From contig NZ_CP119422.1 of the NCBI RefSeq assembly GCF_030506285.1, positions 3,707,501-3,771,500 of the forward strand: a stretch of 64,000 nucleotides of DNA. The letters are read 5' to 3'. Positions 1-8,593 of this stretch are shown one piece after another; the stretch's first letter is position 1, and each line of letters opens with the position of its first letter. Origin of the DNA: Catalinimonas niigatensis (lineage in GTDB: Bacteria; Bacteroidota; Bacteroidia; Cytophagales; Cyclobacteriaceae). The notes under the pieces were generated by a model that saw nothing but the letters and a program-made list of their open reading frames with translations, ran no database searches and was not told where the DNA came from. The position numbers and the translations under genes are program-made.

Positions 1-291
1 GTGATAAAAATAGGGAGTCGGATCTGAAAATCAGAATTTTTATTTTTACTCACAGTCTTGAGATTTATAAGTATTCACTATAATTTTTTTGGCTATTTGT
101 CCAGAAAACATTTATAGCTAAGCTATTAATTTAACAATAATATACTAAATAAACATAAATATTATTCATTCGTTCTGTTAAGTTGTATATAAAATTACAA
201 AGCGTTAATTTTATATGATACGTTACTTTTGATTTCCCTTTTCAGCTTTTAAAATGAAAGAGCATTTATTATAGGTTTACGAGAAAAACAG
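1..291. other. AT-rich leader region without a gene
   Basis: I see no supported coding region here. The DNA is strongly AT-rich. It holds one match to the Bacteroidota -7 promoter element (TACTTTTG, 224-231) about 60 bases before the first gene, with no clear TTTG at the expected -33 distance. It is probably the promoter and 5' leader of the five-gene operon that follows. Confidence 0.4.
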
Positions 292-1038
292 ATGGACATC
301 AATACGAATAAGAGAATTACGGAGATTGTTGATGAAAACTATGCCTACGCATCTGTTTTGTATTACTTTGGCATCAAGTTTTATGATTATGATGAAAAGA
401 CGCTTGAGCAGGTATGTAAAGAAAAAGGTTTGGATGTAAGCCATGTGATCAATAGTCTTGAATCAATTACTGTAACACATGTTGATGATCATCACGCACT
501 TTCCGCTTATCCTGTAGATGTCATTGTTGAATACCTCAAACATACTCACTTTGTTTTCATTAAAGATCGTCTGCCTTATCTAAGCAAGCTTATCAAAAAC
601 TTGCAGCTTTCTGAGTATAAATCTATTGTTGAGGATCTGCAATTTATATTTCCTCTCTTTGTTGAAGATCTTATTTATCATATTTACCAAGAAGAGGATG
701 AATTTTTTTCTTATATTCTGTCTTTGCAAGAGGCTTTAAAAACCCCTAAGTATACTAATCGCCTGTATTTTGATATGGAAAAATACTCCATACAGGACTT
801 TGCCATCAGTCATGATATTGATGATGATGAAATGAAAGGCCTTCGTAATATCACTAATGGTTATGACACAGAAGGGATTAACAGCTTACATTTGAGAGTA
901 GTATATGCTGAACTAAAGCATTTTGAAAAGGAGTTGAAAATTCACGCCAGTATTGAAAATGAAATATTATTTCCTAAAGCTTTAATGTTGGAAAAACAAG
1001 TGCGTAGATTTTTCAGAGATAAATCTCGTATGAACTAA
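292..1038 (+). CDS. Hemerythrin-like protein with degenerate ScdA_N-type N-terminus
   Basis: Resembles the RIC/ScdA/YtfE class (ScdA_N domain followed by a hemerythrin four-helix bundle), which in known members carries a di-iron site and helps repair damaged iron-sulfur clusters. Candidate iron ligands are H84/H86, H130 with E134, H200, H210 and H218 with E222; the last two form a typical HxxxE near the end. The N-terminal region (about 8-55) follows the ScdA_N pattern up to a KTLEQVCKEKGLD-like stretch, but the Cys pair normally just before it is replaced by FYDY. It is the first gene of a tight operon, two bases before ruvX. The di-iron role is inferred from the His pattern; the substrate is unknown. 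Confidence 0.72.
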   Translation: MDINTNKRITEIVDENYAYASVLYYFGIKFYDYDEKTLEQVCKEKGLDVSHVINSLESITVTHVDDHHALSAYPVDVIVEYLKHTHFVFIKDRLPYLSKLIKNLQLSEYKSIVEDLQFIFPLFVEDLIYHIYQEEDEFFSYILSLQEALKTPKYTNRLYFDMEKYSIQDFAISHDIDDDEMKGLRNITNGYDTEGINSLHLRVVYAELKHFEKELKIHASIENEILFPKALMLEKQVRRFFRDKSRMN

Positions 1039-1040
1039 GG

Positions 1041-1457
1041 ATGGGTAGAGTAATTGGAATTGACTATGGTACCAAAAGAGTAGGCCTTGCTGTTACAGAT
1101 CCATTGCAAATTATTGCCTCTCCCTTAGAAACGATACGCACACACCTGATTTTTGAATTTTTGCAAAACTACTGCCAGACGGAAAATACTGATGCTTTTG
1201 TCGTAGGCATGCCCAAAAACCTTGATAATTCTGATACACATGCAACCAAACATGTAGAGGGATTTGTTAAAAAACTAAAAAAAACTTTTCCGGCACAATC
1301 CATACATTTGGAGGATGAACGATTTACCTCCAAACAAGCATTAAATGCTTTGATTGAAGGAGGAACTTCTAAAAAGTTTAGAAGAGAGAAAGGCAATATA
1401 GATAAGGTAAGTGCCACTATCATTTTACAATCTTATTTAGAAAAGAAGCGTATTTGA
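1041..1457 (+). CDS. ruvX: Putative pre-16S rRNA nuclease / Holliday junction resolvase-like RuvX (YqgF)
   Basis: YqgF/RuvX is a small RNase H-fold nuclease needed for maturation of the 16S rRNA 5' end in known bacteria. The N-terminus has the GIDYGTKRVGLAV signature with acidic D8. VVGMPKN lies at 54-60, the EDERF motif at 91-95 and a conserved D121 in IDKVSA, which supplies the expected acidic triad. At 138 aa it has the normal family length. It starts two bases after the hemerythrin-like gene and ends three bases before def, so cotranscription is very likely. Confidence 0.95.
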   Translation: MGRVIGIDYGTKRVGLAVTDPLQIIASPLETIRTHLIFEFLQNYCQTENTDAFVVGMPKNLDNSDTHATKHVEGFVKKLKKTFPAQSIHLEDERFTSKQALNALIEGGTSKKFRREKGNIDKVSATIILQSYLEKKRI

Positions 1458-1460
1458 GCA

Positions 1461-2027
1461 ATGATTTATCCAATCGTATTATATGGTGATCCGGTTTTAA
1501 AAAAACCTGCAGAAAATATTCAGCCAGAGTCTATAGATGTCAAACAGTTGAGTGAAGATATGTTTGAAACTATGTATCAGGCAAGTGGAGTAGGCCTGGC
1601 AGCGCCACAGATAGGCAAAAGCCTACGCATGTTTGTTGTGGATAGCGGGCCATTGGAAGATGATGATGACTCTGAAGATTTCAAACGGGTTTTTATCAAT
1701 CCTGAAATTCTTTCATATGAAGGCGATGAATGGTCTTTTGAAGAAGGGTGTCTCAGTATACCCGGAATACGAGCTGATGTATTCCGTCCAGAAATCATTA
1801 CGATTAAGTACTTGGATGAAAATTGGGAAGAACATATAGAAACACTGGAAGATATGCCTGCCCGTATTGTGCTTCATGAATATGACCATATTGAGGGTGT
1901 GCTCTTTACAGATCATGTAAAGGGCCTTAAAAAACGTTTGATTAAAGGCAAATTGTCTAATATTACCCAAGGTAAGGTAGATGCAAACTATAAAGTAAAA
2001 CTTCCTCCTAAACTGGCAAAAAGATAG
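1461..2027 (+). CDS. def: Peptide deformylase
   Basis: Removes the N-formyl group from the initiator methionine of new proteins. All three family motifs are present: GVGLAAPQ (43-50), EGCLS (95-99) and HEYDH (139-143). This gives the metal ligands C97, H139 and H143 and the catalytic E140. The acidic insertion around 66-73 (EDDDDSED) is a lineage detail and does not touch the active site. Full length (188 aa). It lies between ruvX and the aminotransferase gene with only three bases on either side. Confidence 0.97.
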   Translation: MIYPIVLYGDPVLKKPAENIQPESIDVKQLSEDMFETMYQASGVGLAAPQIGKSLRMFVVDSGPLEDDDDSEDFKRVFINPEILSYEGDEWSFEEGCLSIPGIRADVFRPEIITIKYLDENWEEHIETLEDMPARIVLHEYDHIEGVLFTDHVKGLKKRLIKGKLSNITQGKVDANYKVKLPPKLAKR

Positions 2028-2030
2028 GAT

Positions 2031-3194
2031 TTGCTTCATTCTTCTGAAATACCTCGCTTATCCTCTAAGCTTCCTGAAGTCGGGACCACTATCTTTACGG
2101 TTATGTCCAAAATGGCGTCAGACTATGGTGCCATTAACCTTTCTCAGGGATTTCCTGATTTTCCTGTACCGGATGCACTTGTTGATTTGGTTCGCAAGCA
2201 TATGATTGAAGGACATAATCAATATGCTCCTATGCCAGGCCTAATAGATTTGCGAGAGCAGATTGCGGAAAAAGTATTTAGGCTTTACCAGCGAAAGATT
2301 GATCCTGATACAGAAATTACCATCACTGCCGGGGCTACTGAAGCCTTGCATGCCAGTATCTCCGCAATCGTGCATCCGGGCGACGAAGTTATTGTGCTTG
2401 AACCTGCTTATGATAGTTACATTCCTTCCATAAAACTGAATGGGGGAGTCGTTATTCCTGTTGCGCTTCACCCGGGAGACTTTTCCGTAAACTGGGATGT
2501 GGTTAAAGAGAAAGTAAATAACCGCACGCGTATGATTATGATCAATACCCCTCATAATCCTACAGGAAGCATCTTCTCTGCACAAGATTTAGAACAGTTA
2601 GCTGAAATTACCAGAAATACAAATATTGTAGTGCTCAGTGACGAAGTTTATGAGCATATTGTATTTGATGGAGAAAGGCACCAAAGTGTATTGCGTCATG
2701 AAGAACTTTTACAACGTAGTGTTGCCGTATTCTCATTTGGAAAAACTTTTCACGCTACAGGCTGGAAAGTAGGTTACTGCATCGCACCGGAAATACTCAG
2801 TACAGAAATTAGAAAAGTACATCAGTATTTACAGTTTAGTGTACATACGCCTACTCAATTCGCTTTGGCTGAATATATGAATGGCCTGAAAAGCTATCAA
2901 TATCTGACAGACTTCTATCAGCAAAAGCGGGATCTCTTTCTGAAACTTACTGAAAATTCCCCTTTCAAAGCTTTACCCGCTAAAGGCACTTATTTTCAGC
3001 TTTTTTCTTATCAAGAATTCTCTAGTATGCCTGATAGAAAGTTAGCTGAACATTTGACTCAAAAAAGCAAACTGGCCAGTATTCCTATCAGTGTTTTTTA
3101 TCATGATCAAACTGATAACCATTATTTGCGTTTCTGTTTTGCTAAGGGCGACGAAACTTTAGTTCGTGCTGCTGAAATACTCTGTAATTTATGA
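2031..3194 (+). CDS. Pyridoxal-phosphate aminotransferase, methionine/KMTB or glutamine (kynurenine-type) class
   Basis: Fold-type I class-I/II aminotransferase closest in pattern to YbdL methionine aminotransferase and glutamine transaminase K. The N-terminal block SKLPEVGTTIFTVMSKMA..NLSQGFPDFP is typical of that group. PLP-binding features are NTPHNPTG (172-179), SDEVYEH (203-209) and the Schiff-base lysine K238 in SFGKTFHATGW. The start is TTG at 2031: the first ATG (2103) would remove the conserved N-terminus. The stop overlaps the next start by 4 bases (ATGA), coupling it to the omega-amidase-like gene. That pairing supports transamination of 4-methylthio-2-oxobutanoate with glutamine as donor; specificity is inferred. 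Confidence 0.88.
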   Translation: MLHSSEIPRLSSKLPEVGTTIFTVMSKMASDYGAINLSQGFPDFPVPDALVDLVRKHMIEGHNQYAPMPGLIDLREQIAEKVFRLYQRKIDPDTEITITAGATEALHASISAIVHPGDEVIVLEPAYDSYIPSIKLNGGVVIPVALHPGDFSVNWDVVKEKVNNRTRMIMINTPHNPTGSIFSAQDLEQLAEITRNTNIVVLSDEVYEHIVFDGERHQSVLRHEELLQRSVAVFSFGKTFHATGWKVGYCIAPEILSTEIRKVHQYLQFSVHTPTQFALAEYMNGLKSYQYLTDFYQQKRDLFLKLTENSPFKALPAKGTYFQLFSYQEFSSMPDRKLAEHLTQKSKLASIPISVFYHDQTDNHYLRFCFAKGDETLVRAAEILCNL

Positions 3195-3997
3195 CACAAG
3201 ACTCCGACGTATTAAAAATCAGCCTGATACAAACATCTCTCTATTGGCAAAATATAGATGCCAATCTGGGCATGTTGGAAGAAAAGATATGGCACATTGA
3301 TGAAAAAACTGATTTGATTGTGCTTCCTGAAATGTTCACTACAGGTTTTACCAATGCAGCTAAAGATTTGGCCGAACCTATGAACAGCAAAACTTTCCGA
3401 TGGATGAAACAACAGGCGATGCAGACAAAGGCTGTGGTATGTGGCAGTTTTATCGCAAGAGATGGCAAGGATATGTATAACCGTTTGCTGTGGATGCGCC
3501 CCGACGGAGAATATGCTACTTACGATAAAAAACACCTTTTCAGAATGTCAGAGGAGCATGAAATATATTCCGCCGGTCAGGATAGGGTGGTAGTAGAATG
3601 GAAAGGTTGGAAAATACGCCCACTGATCTGTTATGATCTGCGTTTTCCGATATGGAGCCGTAATGAAACTGATGCTGATGGATACCTTGCTTATGATTTA
3701 CTTTTGTATGTAGCCAATTGGCCAGCAGCGCGGGTGTATGTATGGCAATCTTTATTGCAAGCCCGCGCTATTGAAAATTTATCTTATTGTGTGGGTGTCA
3801 ATAGAGTAGGAGAGGATGACATGGGCATTACTTACAATGGTCACTCTCTGCTCTTTAATTACAAAGGTGAAGTGATGAATGACTTAGAAGAGACGGAAAA
3901 AATTATAACCTTTGCGTTGCACAAATCTGAATTGTCTGCTTTTCGCAAGAAGTTTCCTGCTCACCTTGATGCAGATGCTTTCCGATTAGGAAAATAG
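3191..3997 (+). CDS. Nitrilase-superfamily omega-amidase (YafV/NIT2-like)
   Basis: C-N hydrolase of the nitrilase superfamily. The Glu-Lys-Cys triad is visible as E47 (VLPEMFTTGF), K113 (YDKKHLF) and C147 (ICYDLRFP). The LPEMFTTGFT context and 268-aa length fit omega-amidases, which hydrolyse alpha-ketoglutaramate or alpha-ketosuccinamate. That role matches the upstream gene, whose predicted use of glutamine would generate alpha-ketoglutaramate. It overlaps that gene by 4 bases. Its 3' end overlaps the convergent gene at 3986 by 12 bases. Confidence 0.88.
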   Translation: MTQDSDVLKISLIQTSLYWQNIDANLGMLEEKIWHIDEKTDLIVLPEMFTTGFTNAAKDLAEPMNSKTFRWMKQQAMQTKAVVCGSFIARDGKDMYNRLLWMRPDGEYATYDKKHLFRMSEEHEIYSAGQDRVVVEWKGWKIRPLICYDLRFPIWSRNETDADGYLAYDLLLYVANWPAARVYVWQSLLQARAIENLSYCVGVNRVGEDDMGITYNGHSLLFNYKGEVMNDLEETEKIITFALHKSELSAFRKKFPAHLDADAFRLGK

Positions 3998-4381
3998 ATG
4001 GTCGGCAATTAGTAAAATTTTTTCTTTATTTGGCTGAAAATCAAACTTTTCTCCTAAGGCTTTTCCCATTTTTTCCATTGCTGGATGTTCTCCCAACATA
4101 ATTAATTTCATATTATCGAATCGTTTCCGAACAAGATGATTAATCAGGCTGGTAAGTTTATTGGGGCTGGTTTCTCCATTACTGCTCTCTATAACAATCA
4201 ATAGGCTTTCCGAACGCTGAACAAGCTCTAAAGCATATTCTATCATACTTACCTGAGAAAAATTATCTAAACTGAAATGGGTCACATCTGGATAGTACTG
4301 CTTAACTTGCTCTTCATAGCTAGTCTTGAATAAAACATCTTCTGGTTTCTCTACGAGTTGAATACTCAGCAATGCTTTCAT
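3986..4381 (-). CDS. Hypothetical protein, 131 aa
   Basis: I do not recognise this family. It is a soluble, mixed alpha/beta-looking protein without signal peptide or membrane segment. It has a hydrophobic strand (SLLIVIESS) near the middle and a second one (MKLIMLGEHP) later, as in small Rossmann-like folds. It is translationally coupled to the upstream FG-GAP gene: its ATG overlaps that gene's TGA by 4 bases. It also overlaps the convergent omega-amidase gene by 12 bases. The tight coupling supports a real gene; function unknown. Confidence 0.65.
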   Translation of the reverse strand: MKALLSIQLVEKPEDVLFKTSYEEQVKQYYPDVTHFSLDNFSQVSMIEYALELVQRSESLLIVIESSNGETSPNKLTSLINHLVRKRFDNMKLIMLGEHPAMEKMGKALGEKFDFQPNKEKILLIADHLFS

Positions 4382-6603
4382 CTCACTATCAATTTTCCTG
4401 CACCCACTTTCCCATCACTATCCCAGGTTCTTATCAGATATATACCCGCAGATAATCCTGTAGTATCTATTGTCAACTCGTTTTTTGATCCTTCCGGCGT
4501 TATTTCCATTAACACTGCCCCAGTCATGCTTATCAGTTGCAAACTACTAATATCAGAAGGAGCTCGGACCTTTACCTGAGGTTTATCTATGAAAGTAGGA
4601 TTAGGATAAAGCAATAACAAAGATGCAGTTCTTCCCTTTTCAGGATGATAACTCATCAGACGGATACCTCCCTGTGGACTTCCTAGAAAAAGATATGTTT
4701 TCCCAGAATTATCAAGTTTAGTTGCCTCCAAACTTATTCTCTTACCTATTTCTACTGCTTTCTCTTGTCCTTCATGCATTGCGACAACTGTATCGCCAAT
4801 AACCTCTTCTTCTAGTTGAGAGAGAAAGTCAGGATAAAGAATCATAACTCCACTTGCATCACTACGCAGTAAATCTGGCTTACTATCTCCTTCAAAATCA
4901 TATAACAAAACTGATAAATCTCTATTAAAAATACTTCCGCTAATTCCTCCCGCATTTTCACTCATCAATTGCCAGTCAATTTGCTGTTCTCCCCCTGAGT
5001 TTTGATAATACTCCAAATTTCCCTCCCGCTTTGCAATGAACACATCCTTGTCTCCATCTTCGTCTATGTCGTAAAAAGTCAGTGATTCCGACGGATGAAA
5101 TTCTAGATTAAGGGATTGTCGCTGCTCAGGATTAAATCTCCAATCTGCCTGTCCATTTGCTGCGCTATTTTCCAATGCATAAAATTTTGCGCGAGATGAA
5201 AATACGTTTTCTGCACCACTTAATAGTAGGTCTTTTAAACCGTCTTTATTGATATCCTCAAAATAAATTTTGACTTGCTGCAACTTCAATTGACTCAAAC
5301 CCAGATAATCTGATGTAATAAATGTGTAAAATGGATCTATTGTAGATCCTGTATTCTCGTACAAATAAATGCCTGCATAATATTCATCTTCCCGTATACT
5401 TCCCCTATGTGCTATAAATAGGTCAAGGTCTCCATCCGCGTCATAATCTGCTAATACCGGACTAGCATTTTCTCCTACATCTATCATATCTGATTGCAAA
5501 AAATCACGCCGCTGAAGTGCAAACACAGGTATCTCATCTGTTCCCGTGTTTTTATAAAGCCAACTGGAAGCAGTCATGTCTTCACTTCCTACTGTTTCGC
5601 CTGTTATATTAGGAGCAATAATCAGATCTTTTATACCATCTTGGGTCACATCTACATGATAGGCTGCAGGAAATGACATAGATACATTTTCAGGAAATGA
5701 TTCCGGGTAATCTGTAGAGAGCGCTTTAAAAAGAGCATTTTCTTTGGTGCCGATATTTTCAAAAAAATACAACAGTCCGCACCCTTCATCACTGCTTAGA
5801 ATATCTTTGTCGCCATCGCCATCTACATCAATAGCCAGTAGCGCTTTACCCCCAATATGCTGTTGTTTAGTATTTGCAGGCTCTTTTCTACTGTTGATCT
5901 CTACACAGTTTTCTCCTGCAAAAGCAAATACACCACAATCACATTCCTTGATTCCTCCCCATTCATTTTCTTTGGCTTCAAATACTAAAGAATTGCTATT
6001 CTTATACTGCTCCTGACTCATATTTTGATAATACTCCAGGTTTCCTCTTCCATTTACATTGTATACTACAATATCCAAATCTCCATCATCATCAATGTCA
6101 CTGATAGCAGGTACATCTGAGGGATTTATTTGTATGGCTATTTCAAATCCTGAGAAGCCCAACGTACCCAGAGGATCGGCCACTCTTTCCCATGCCAGAT
6201 GTTTTTCACTTACATTCCGATAAACGGTAATACTTCTTTTGCCTGAGGCCGTAAATAAATCTTGTTTTCCATCTCCATCATAGTCAGCAAATACTACCCA
6301 ACTGCTTATTCCTTGGGGGAAATGTAAACTATATTCCGGAGCGTGGACAAATTTTTGATTTTGAGAAAGTAAAGGAATAAACTGGTCAGAAGTTCTATCA
6401 AAAATAATGATATCCTGCTGACCATCAAGATTTAAATCTATATTGTAGTATTGCCCGGAGTTTAATCCTCCTGCCCATGAAAGGTCTAATCTTTCATTAT
6501 CCTGTATTACAGGAATTGCCCCTTCAAATTCAACCATCCATTGTGCCTGAACTGATAATCTGAGGGTTATAAAAAGTAGAACAATGAGATATTGCTTATA
6601 CAA
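4378..6603 (-). CDS. Secreted FG-GAP/VCBS-repeat protein with T9SS C-terminal sorting domain
   Basis: Predicted to be secreted by the type IX system. An N-terminal signal peptide (about 1-20, ending SVQAQ) is followed by many Ca-binding FG-GAP/VCBS loops such as DIDDDGDLDIV, DVDGDGDKDIL, DYDADGDLDLF and DIDEDGDKDVF, which suggest a beta-propeller. A Cys cluster (CDCGVFAFAGENC) interrupts one repeat near 220. The last about 80 residues are a type A sorting domain, with LYPNP at 665-669 and GIYLIR at 720-725. The role is probably cell-surface adhesion or binding; the ligand is unknown. A TATATTTG element on this strand (6665-6672) may be its promoter. Confidence 0.85.
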   Translation of the reverse strand: MYKQYLIVLLFITLRLSVQAQWMVEFEGAIPVIQDNERLDLSWAGGLNSGQYYNIDLNLDGQQDIIIFDRTSDQFIPLLSQNQKFVHAPEYSLHFPQGISSWVVFADYDGDGKQDLFTASGKRSITVYRNVSEKHLAWERVADPLGTLGFSGFEIAIQINPSDVPAISDIDDDGDLDIVVYNVNGRGNLEYYQNMSQEQYKNSNSLVFEAKENEWGGIKECDCGVFAFAGENCVEINSRKEPANTKQQHIGGKALLAIDVDGDGDKDILSSDEGCGLLYFFENIGTKENALFKALSTDYPESFPENVSMSFPAAYHVDVTQDGIKDLIIAPNITGETVGSEDMTASSWLYKNTGTDEIPVFALQRRDFLQSDMIDVGENASPVLADYDADGDLDLFIAHRGSIREDEYYAGIYLYENTGSTIDPFYTFITSDYLGLSQLKLQQVKIYFEDINKDGLKDLLLSGAENVFSSRAKFYALENSAANGQADWRFNPEQRQSLNLEFHPSESLTFYDIDEDGDKDVFIAKREGNLEYYQNSGGEQQIDWQLMSENAGGISGSIFNRDLSVLLYDFEGDSKPDLLRSDASGVMILYPDFLSQLEEEVIGDTVVAMHEGQEKAVEIGKRISLEATKLDNSGKTYLFLGSPQGGIRLMSYHPEKGRTASLLLLYPNPTFIDKPQVKVRAPSDISSLQLISMTGAVLMEITPEGSKNELTIDTTGLSAGIYLIRTWDSDGKVGAGKLIVR

Positions 6604-6664
6604 TCTGACGCTATCAATGGTTTTTGGGCAACACTTTTTGGAAATATCCGGTAATGAAATGAAT

Positions 6665-6672
6665 CAAATATA
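6665..6672 (-). promoter_or_regulatory. Possible -7 element (TATATTTG) before the FG-GAP gene
   Basis: Read on the minus strand this matches the Bacteroidota -7 consensus TAnnTTTG. It lies about 62 bases before the ATG at 6603. No clear TTTG is seen at the -33 position, so support is partial. Confidence 0.35.
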
Positions 6673-6700
6673 TAACTGATAAGTAAAGAAGATATTTTAT

Positions 6701-6820
6701 TTACTTTCTGATCTCAAAGCGGTAGATAGATGAACGTGATATATAGAGTTTGATATCATCATGCATTAGTAGAGATACAATACCATCTCGCTGATTACCC
6801 GCTGAAAAGATAATAATCAT
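6701..6820 (-). CDS. Possible small protein of 39 aa
   Basis: A short reading frame from an ATG at 6820 to a TAA at 6701, between the processing-protease terminator and the FG-GAP gene. It encodes a compact mixed sequence beginning MIIIFSAGNQRDGIVSLLMH, with no low-complexity bias. I do not recognise it and see no strong ribosome binding site. It could be a small regulatory or leader peptide, a gene remnant or chance. The interval otherwise holds only the terminator and a promoter-like element. Confidence 0.2.
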   Translation of the reverse strand: MIIIFSAGNQRDGIVSLLMHDDIKLYISRSSIYRFEIRK

Positions 6821-6835
6821 ACTCTTCTTATACTT

Positions 6836-6873
6836 AAAAGCCGACTTAGGAAGTGAATCCCAAGCCGGCTTTT
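6836..6873 (-). terminator. Rho-independent terminator after the processing protease
   Basis: The arms AAAAGCCGACTT (6836-6847) and AAGCCGGCTTTT (6862-6873) pair with one G-T wobble around a 14-base centre that can extend the stem. The hairpin lies 28 bases beyond the stop of the S41 protease gene. Confidence 0.75.
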
Positions 6874-6900
6874 AAAGTTATATTTTTTATAATTGTCCTG

Positions 6901-8568
6901 TTACTTTTTTACTCCTAAAAGTGCTTTATATCTTTCCTGATCGTTCAGAACTTCTACAGCAGCCTGTAAAACATTATCATCATCAAAAGATGCTTCTATT
7001 TTTCCATCGCTTAAATAGTAACGAGATACAATTTCTTCTTCCAAAAGCTCCTTGATTTCTTCTTTGAAATTCTGCAAATCCTGATCTTTATTATGCTGTA
7101 CTTTTTTGCGCAAAGAAGTAATCTGACCTTCAATATCCTGATAGTACTTTTCGTCTTTAGCACTTTCTATAAGCTCATCTATTGTCTGCTCTACTTCAGT
7201 GGTATAGTCATAATCTTTACCTTCCAACCAACTCACAAATTTAGCATACTCTGTATCACTTAATTTGAACTCTTTGGCATTGTCAATTTTAGGGTTAGCA
7301 TAGTAATATTCAGTTGCGTAATCAAACAGAAGGCTTTTGGTATATAAGCTGATCGAAATGGGGGTTAGTCTGCCTTGCTTAACTTCAATGTCAGGGTTAA
7401 TTCCTCCTCCATCATATACCAGTCGTCCGTTTTTAGTTTCAAAAGCCGTCTTCAATGAGTCAGCTATTTTTCCTACACTTCCATCTTCATTACGGTGGCT
7501 GTAGTCTATTGCCTGAATACAACGCCCGCTTGGTGTATAGTATTTAGCGGTAGTTACTTTAAGCTGTGAATTGTAGGTAAGCGGACGAGTTGCCTGTACC
7601 AGTCCTTTGCCAAATGTCCTTTCACCTACTAGTACTCCACGATCATAATCTTGTATTACTCCAGAAACTATCTCTGCTGCGGAAGCACTACGACTACTGG
7701 TAAGAACAGCTACAGGAATATCCGTATCTACTGAGTTGTTAATAGCACTATAGGTTTTGTTCCAGTCTTTTACTTTTCCTTTGGTACTTACTACTTCAGA
7801 ACCTTTAGGGATAAAAGCATTAGATACATTTACTGATTCACTGAGCAGCCCACCGGGATTATCTCTCAGATCAAACACTAATTTTTCAGCTCCTTCGGTT
7901 TTAAGTTTTTTGATAGCATTTTCTACTTCCTTACCGGCTCCTGTGGTAAAGTTGCTCAGTTTAATGTAACCTATTTTATCTGTTATCATTCCATAATAAG
8001 GAACGTTATCTACTGTAATTCTCTCCCGCTTGATAAGTACATTAATATCTTCGCTTTCTCCGTAGCGCTTTACAGTAACTGTAAGGTCTGTGTTGGCTTG
8101 TCCTTTGAGTAACTTACTAATATCTTCTACGTTTTTGTCTTCCACATCAATTCCATCTATTGATAAGATTTCATCTCCTATTTTGAGACCTCCTTTTTCA
8201 GCAGGAAAACCCTTATAAGGCATCAAAACCATGCTCTTCCCATTCCTTTTCCCAATGATAGCACCAATACCGCCATACTGTCCTGTGGTCATGGTACGAT
8301 AGTCTTCTATATCATCTTCTGGAATATAGTTCGTATAAGGATCTAATGATCTTAGCATAGCATCAATACCCGCCTTAATTAAAGTATTCGGATTTACCTC
8401 GTCTACATAATAGGTGTTTACTTCCTTAAAGAGGGTAGCGAAAATGTCTAAGTTTTTGGCAATCGCAAAATAATTGTCACCGGGACCTCTGAAGGCTAAT
8501 GTTCCTACAATGGCAATGGTCATTACAACTAGGGAATATCTTCCCGCTTTTTTAGCACTCATGAGCAA
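6901..8568 (-). CDS. C-terminal processing peptidase, S41 family
   Basis: Periplasmic, membrane-anchored serine protease that degrades or trims proteins from their C-termini. There is an N-terminal anchor (about 10-26), a PDZ domain (about 90-175, with GGIGAIIGKRNG) and an S41 core. The catalytic Ser lies in SSRSASAAEI (291-300) and the Lys is K321 in ERTFGKGLVQ, matching the Ser-Lys dyad of Prc/CtpA. A C-terminal helical, acidic extension (about 430-555) follows. The first two codons of MLM-SAKK give alternative starts. It is third in the rpmH-rnpA transcript, 25 bases after rnpA. Confidence 0.93.
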   Translation of the reverse strand: MLMSAKKAGRYSLVVMTIAIVGTLAFRGPGDNYFAIAKNLDIFATLFKEVNTYYVDEVNPNTLIKAGIDAMLRSLDPYTNYIPEDDIEDYRTMTTGQYGGIGAIIGKRNGKSMVLMPYKGFPAEKGGLKIGDEILSIDGIDVEDKNVEDISKLLKGQANTDLTVTVKRYGESEDINVLIKRERITVDNVPYYGMITDKIGYIKLSNFTTGAGKEVENAIKKLKTEGAEKLVFDLRDNPGGLLSESVNVSNAFIPKGSEVVSTKGKVKDWNKTYSAINNSVDTDIPVAVLTSSRSASAAEIVSGVIQDYDRGVLVGERTFGKGLVQATRPLTYNSQLKVTTAKYYTPSGRCIQAIDYSHRNEDGSVGKIADSLKTAFETKNGRLVYDGGGINPDIEVKQGRLTPISISLYTKSLLFDYATEYYYANPKIDNAKEFKLSDTEYAKFVSWLEGKDYDYTTEVEQTIDELIESAKDEKYYQDIEGQITSLRKKVQHNKDQDLQNFKEEIKELLEEEIVSRYYLSDGKIEASFDDDNVLQAAVEVLNDQERYKALLGVKK

Positions 8569-8593
8569 AAGGATTTTCTTGATGGTTTGTCTC

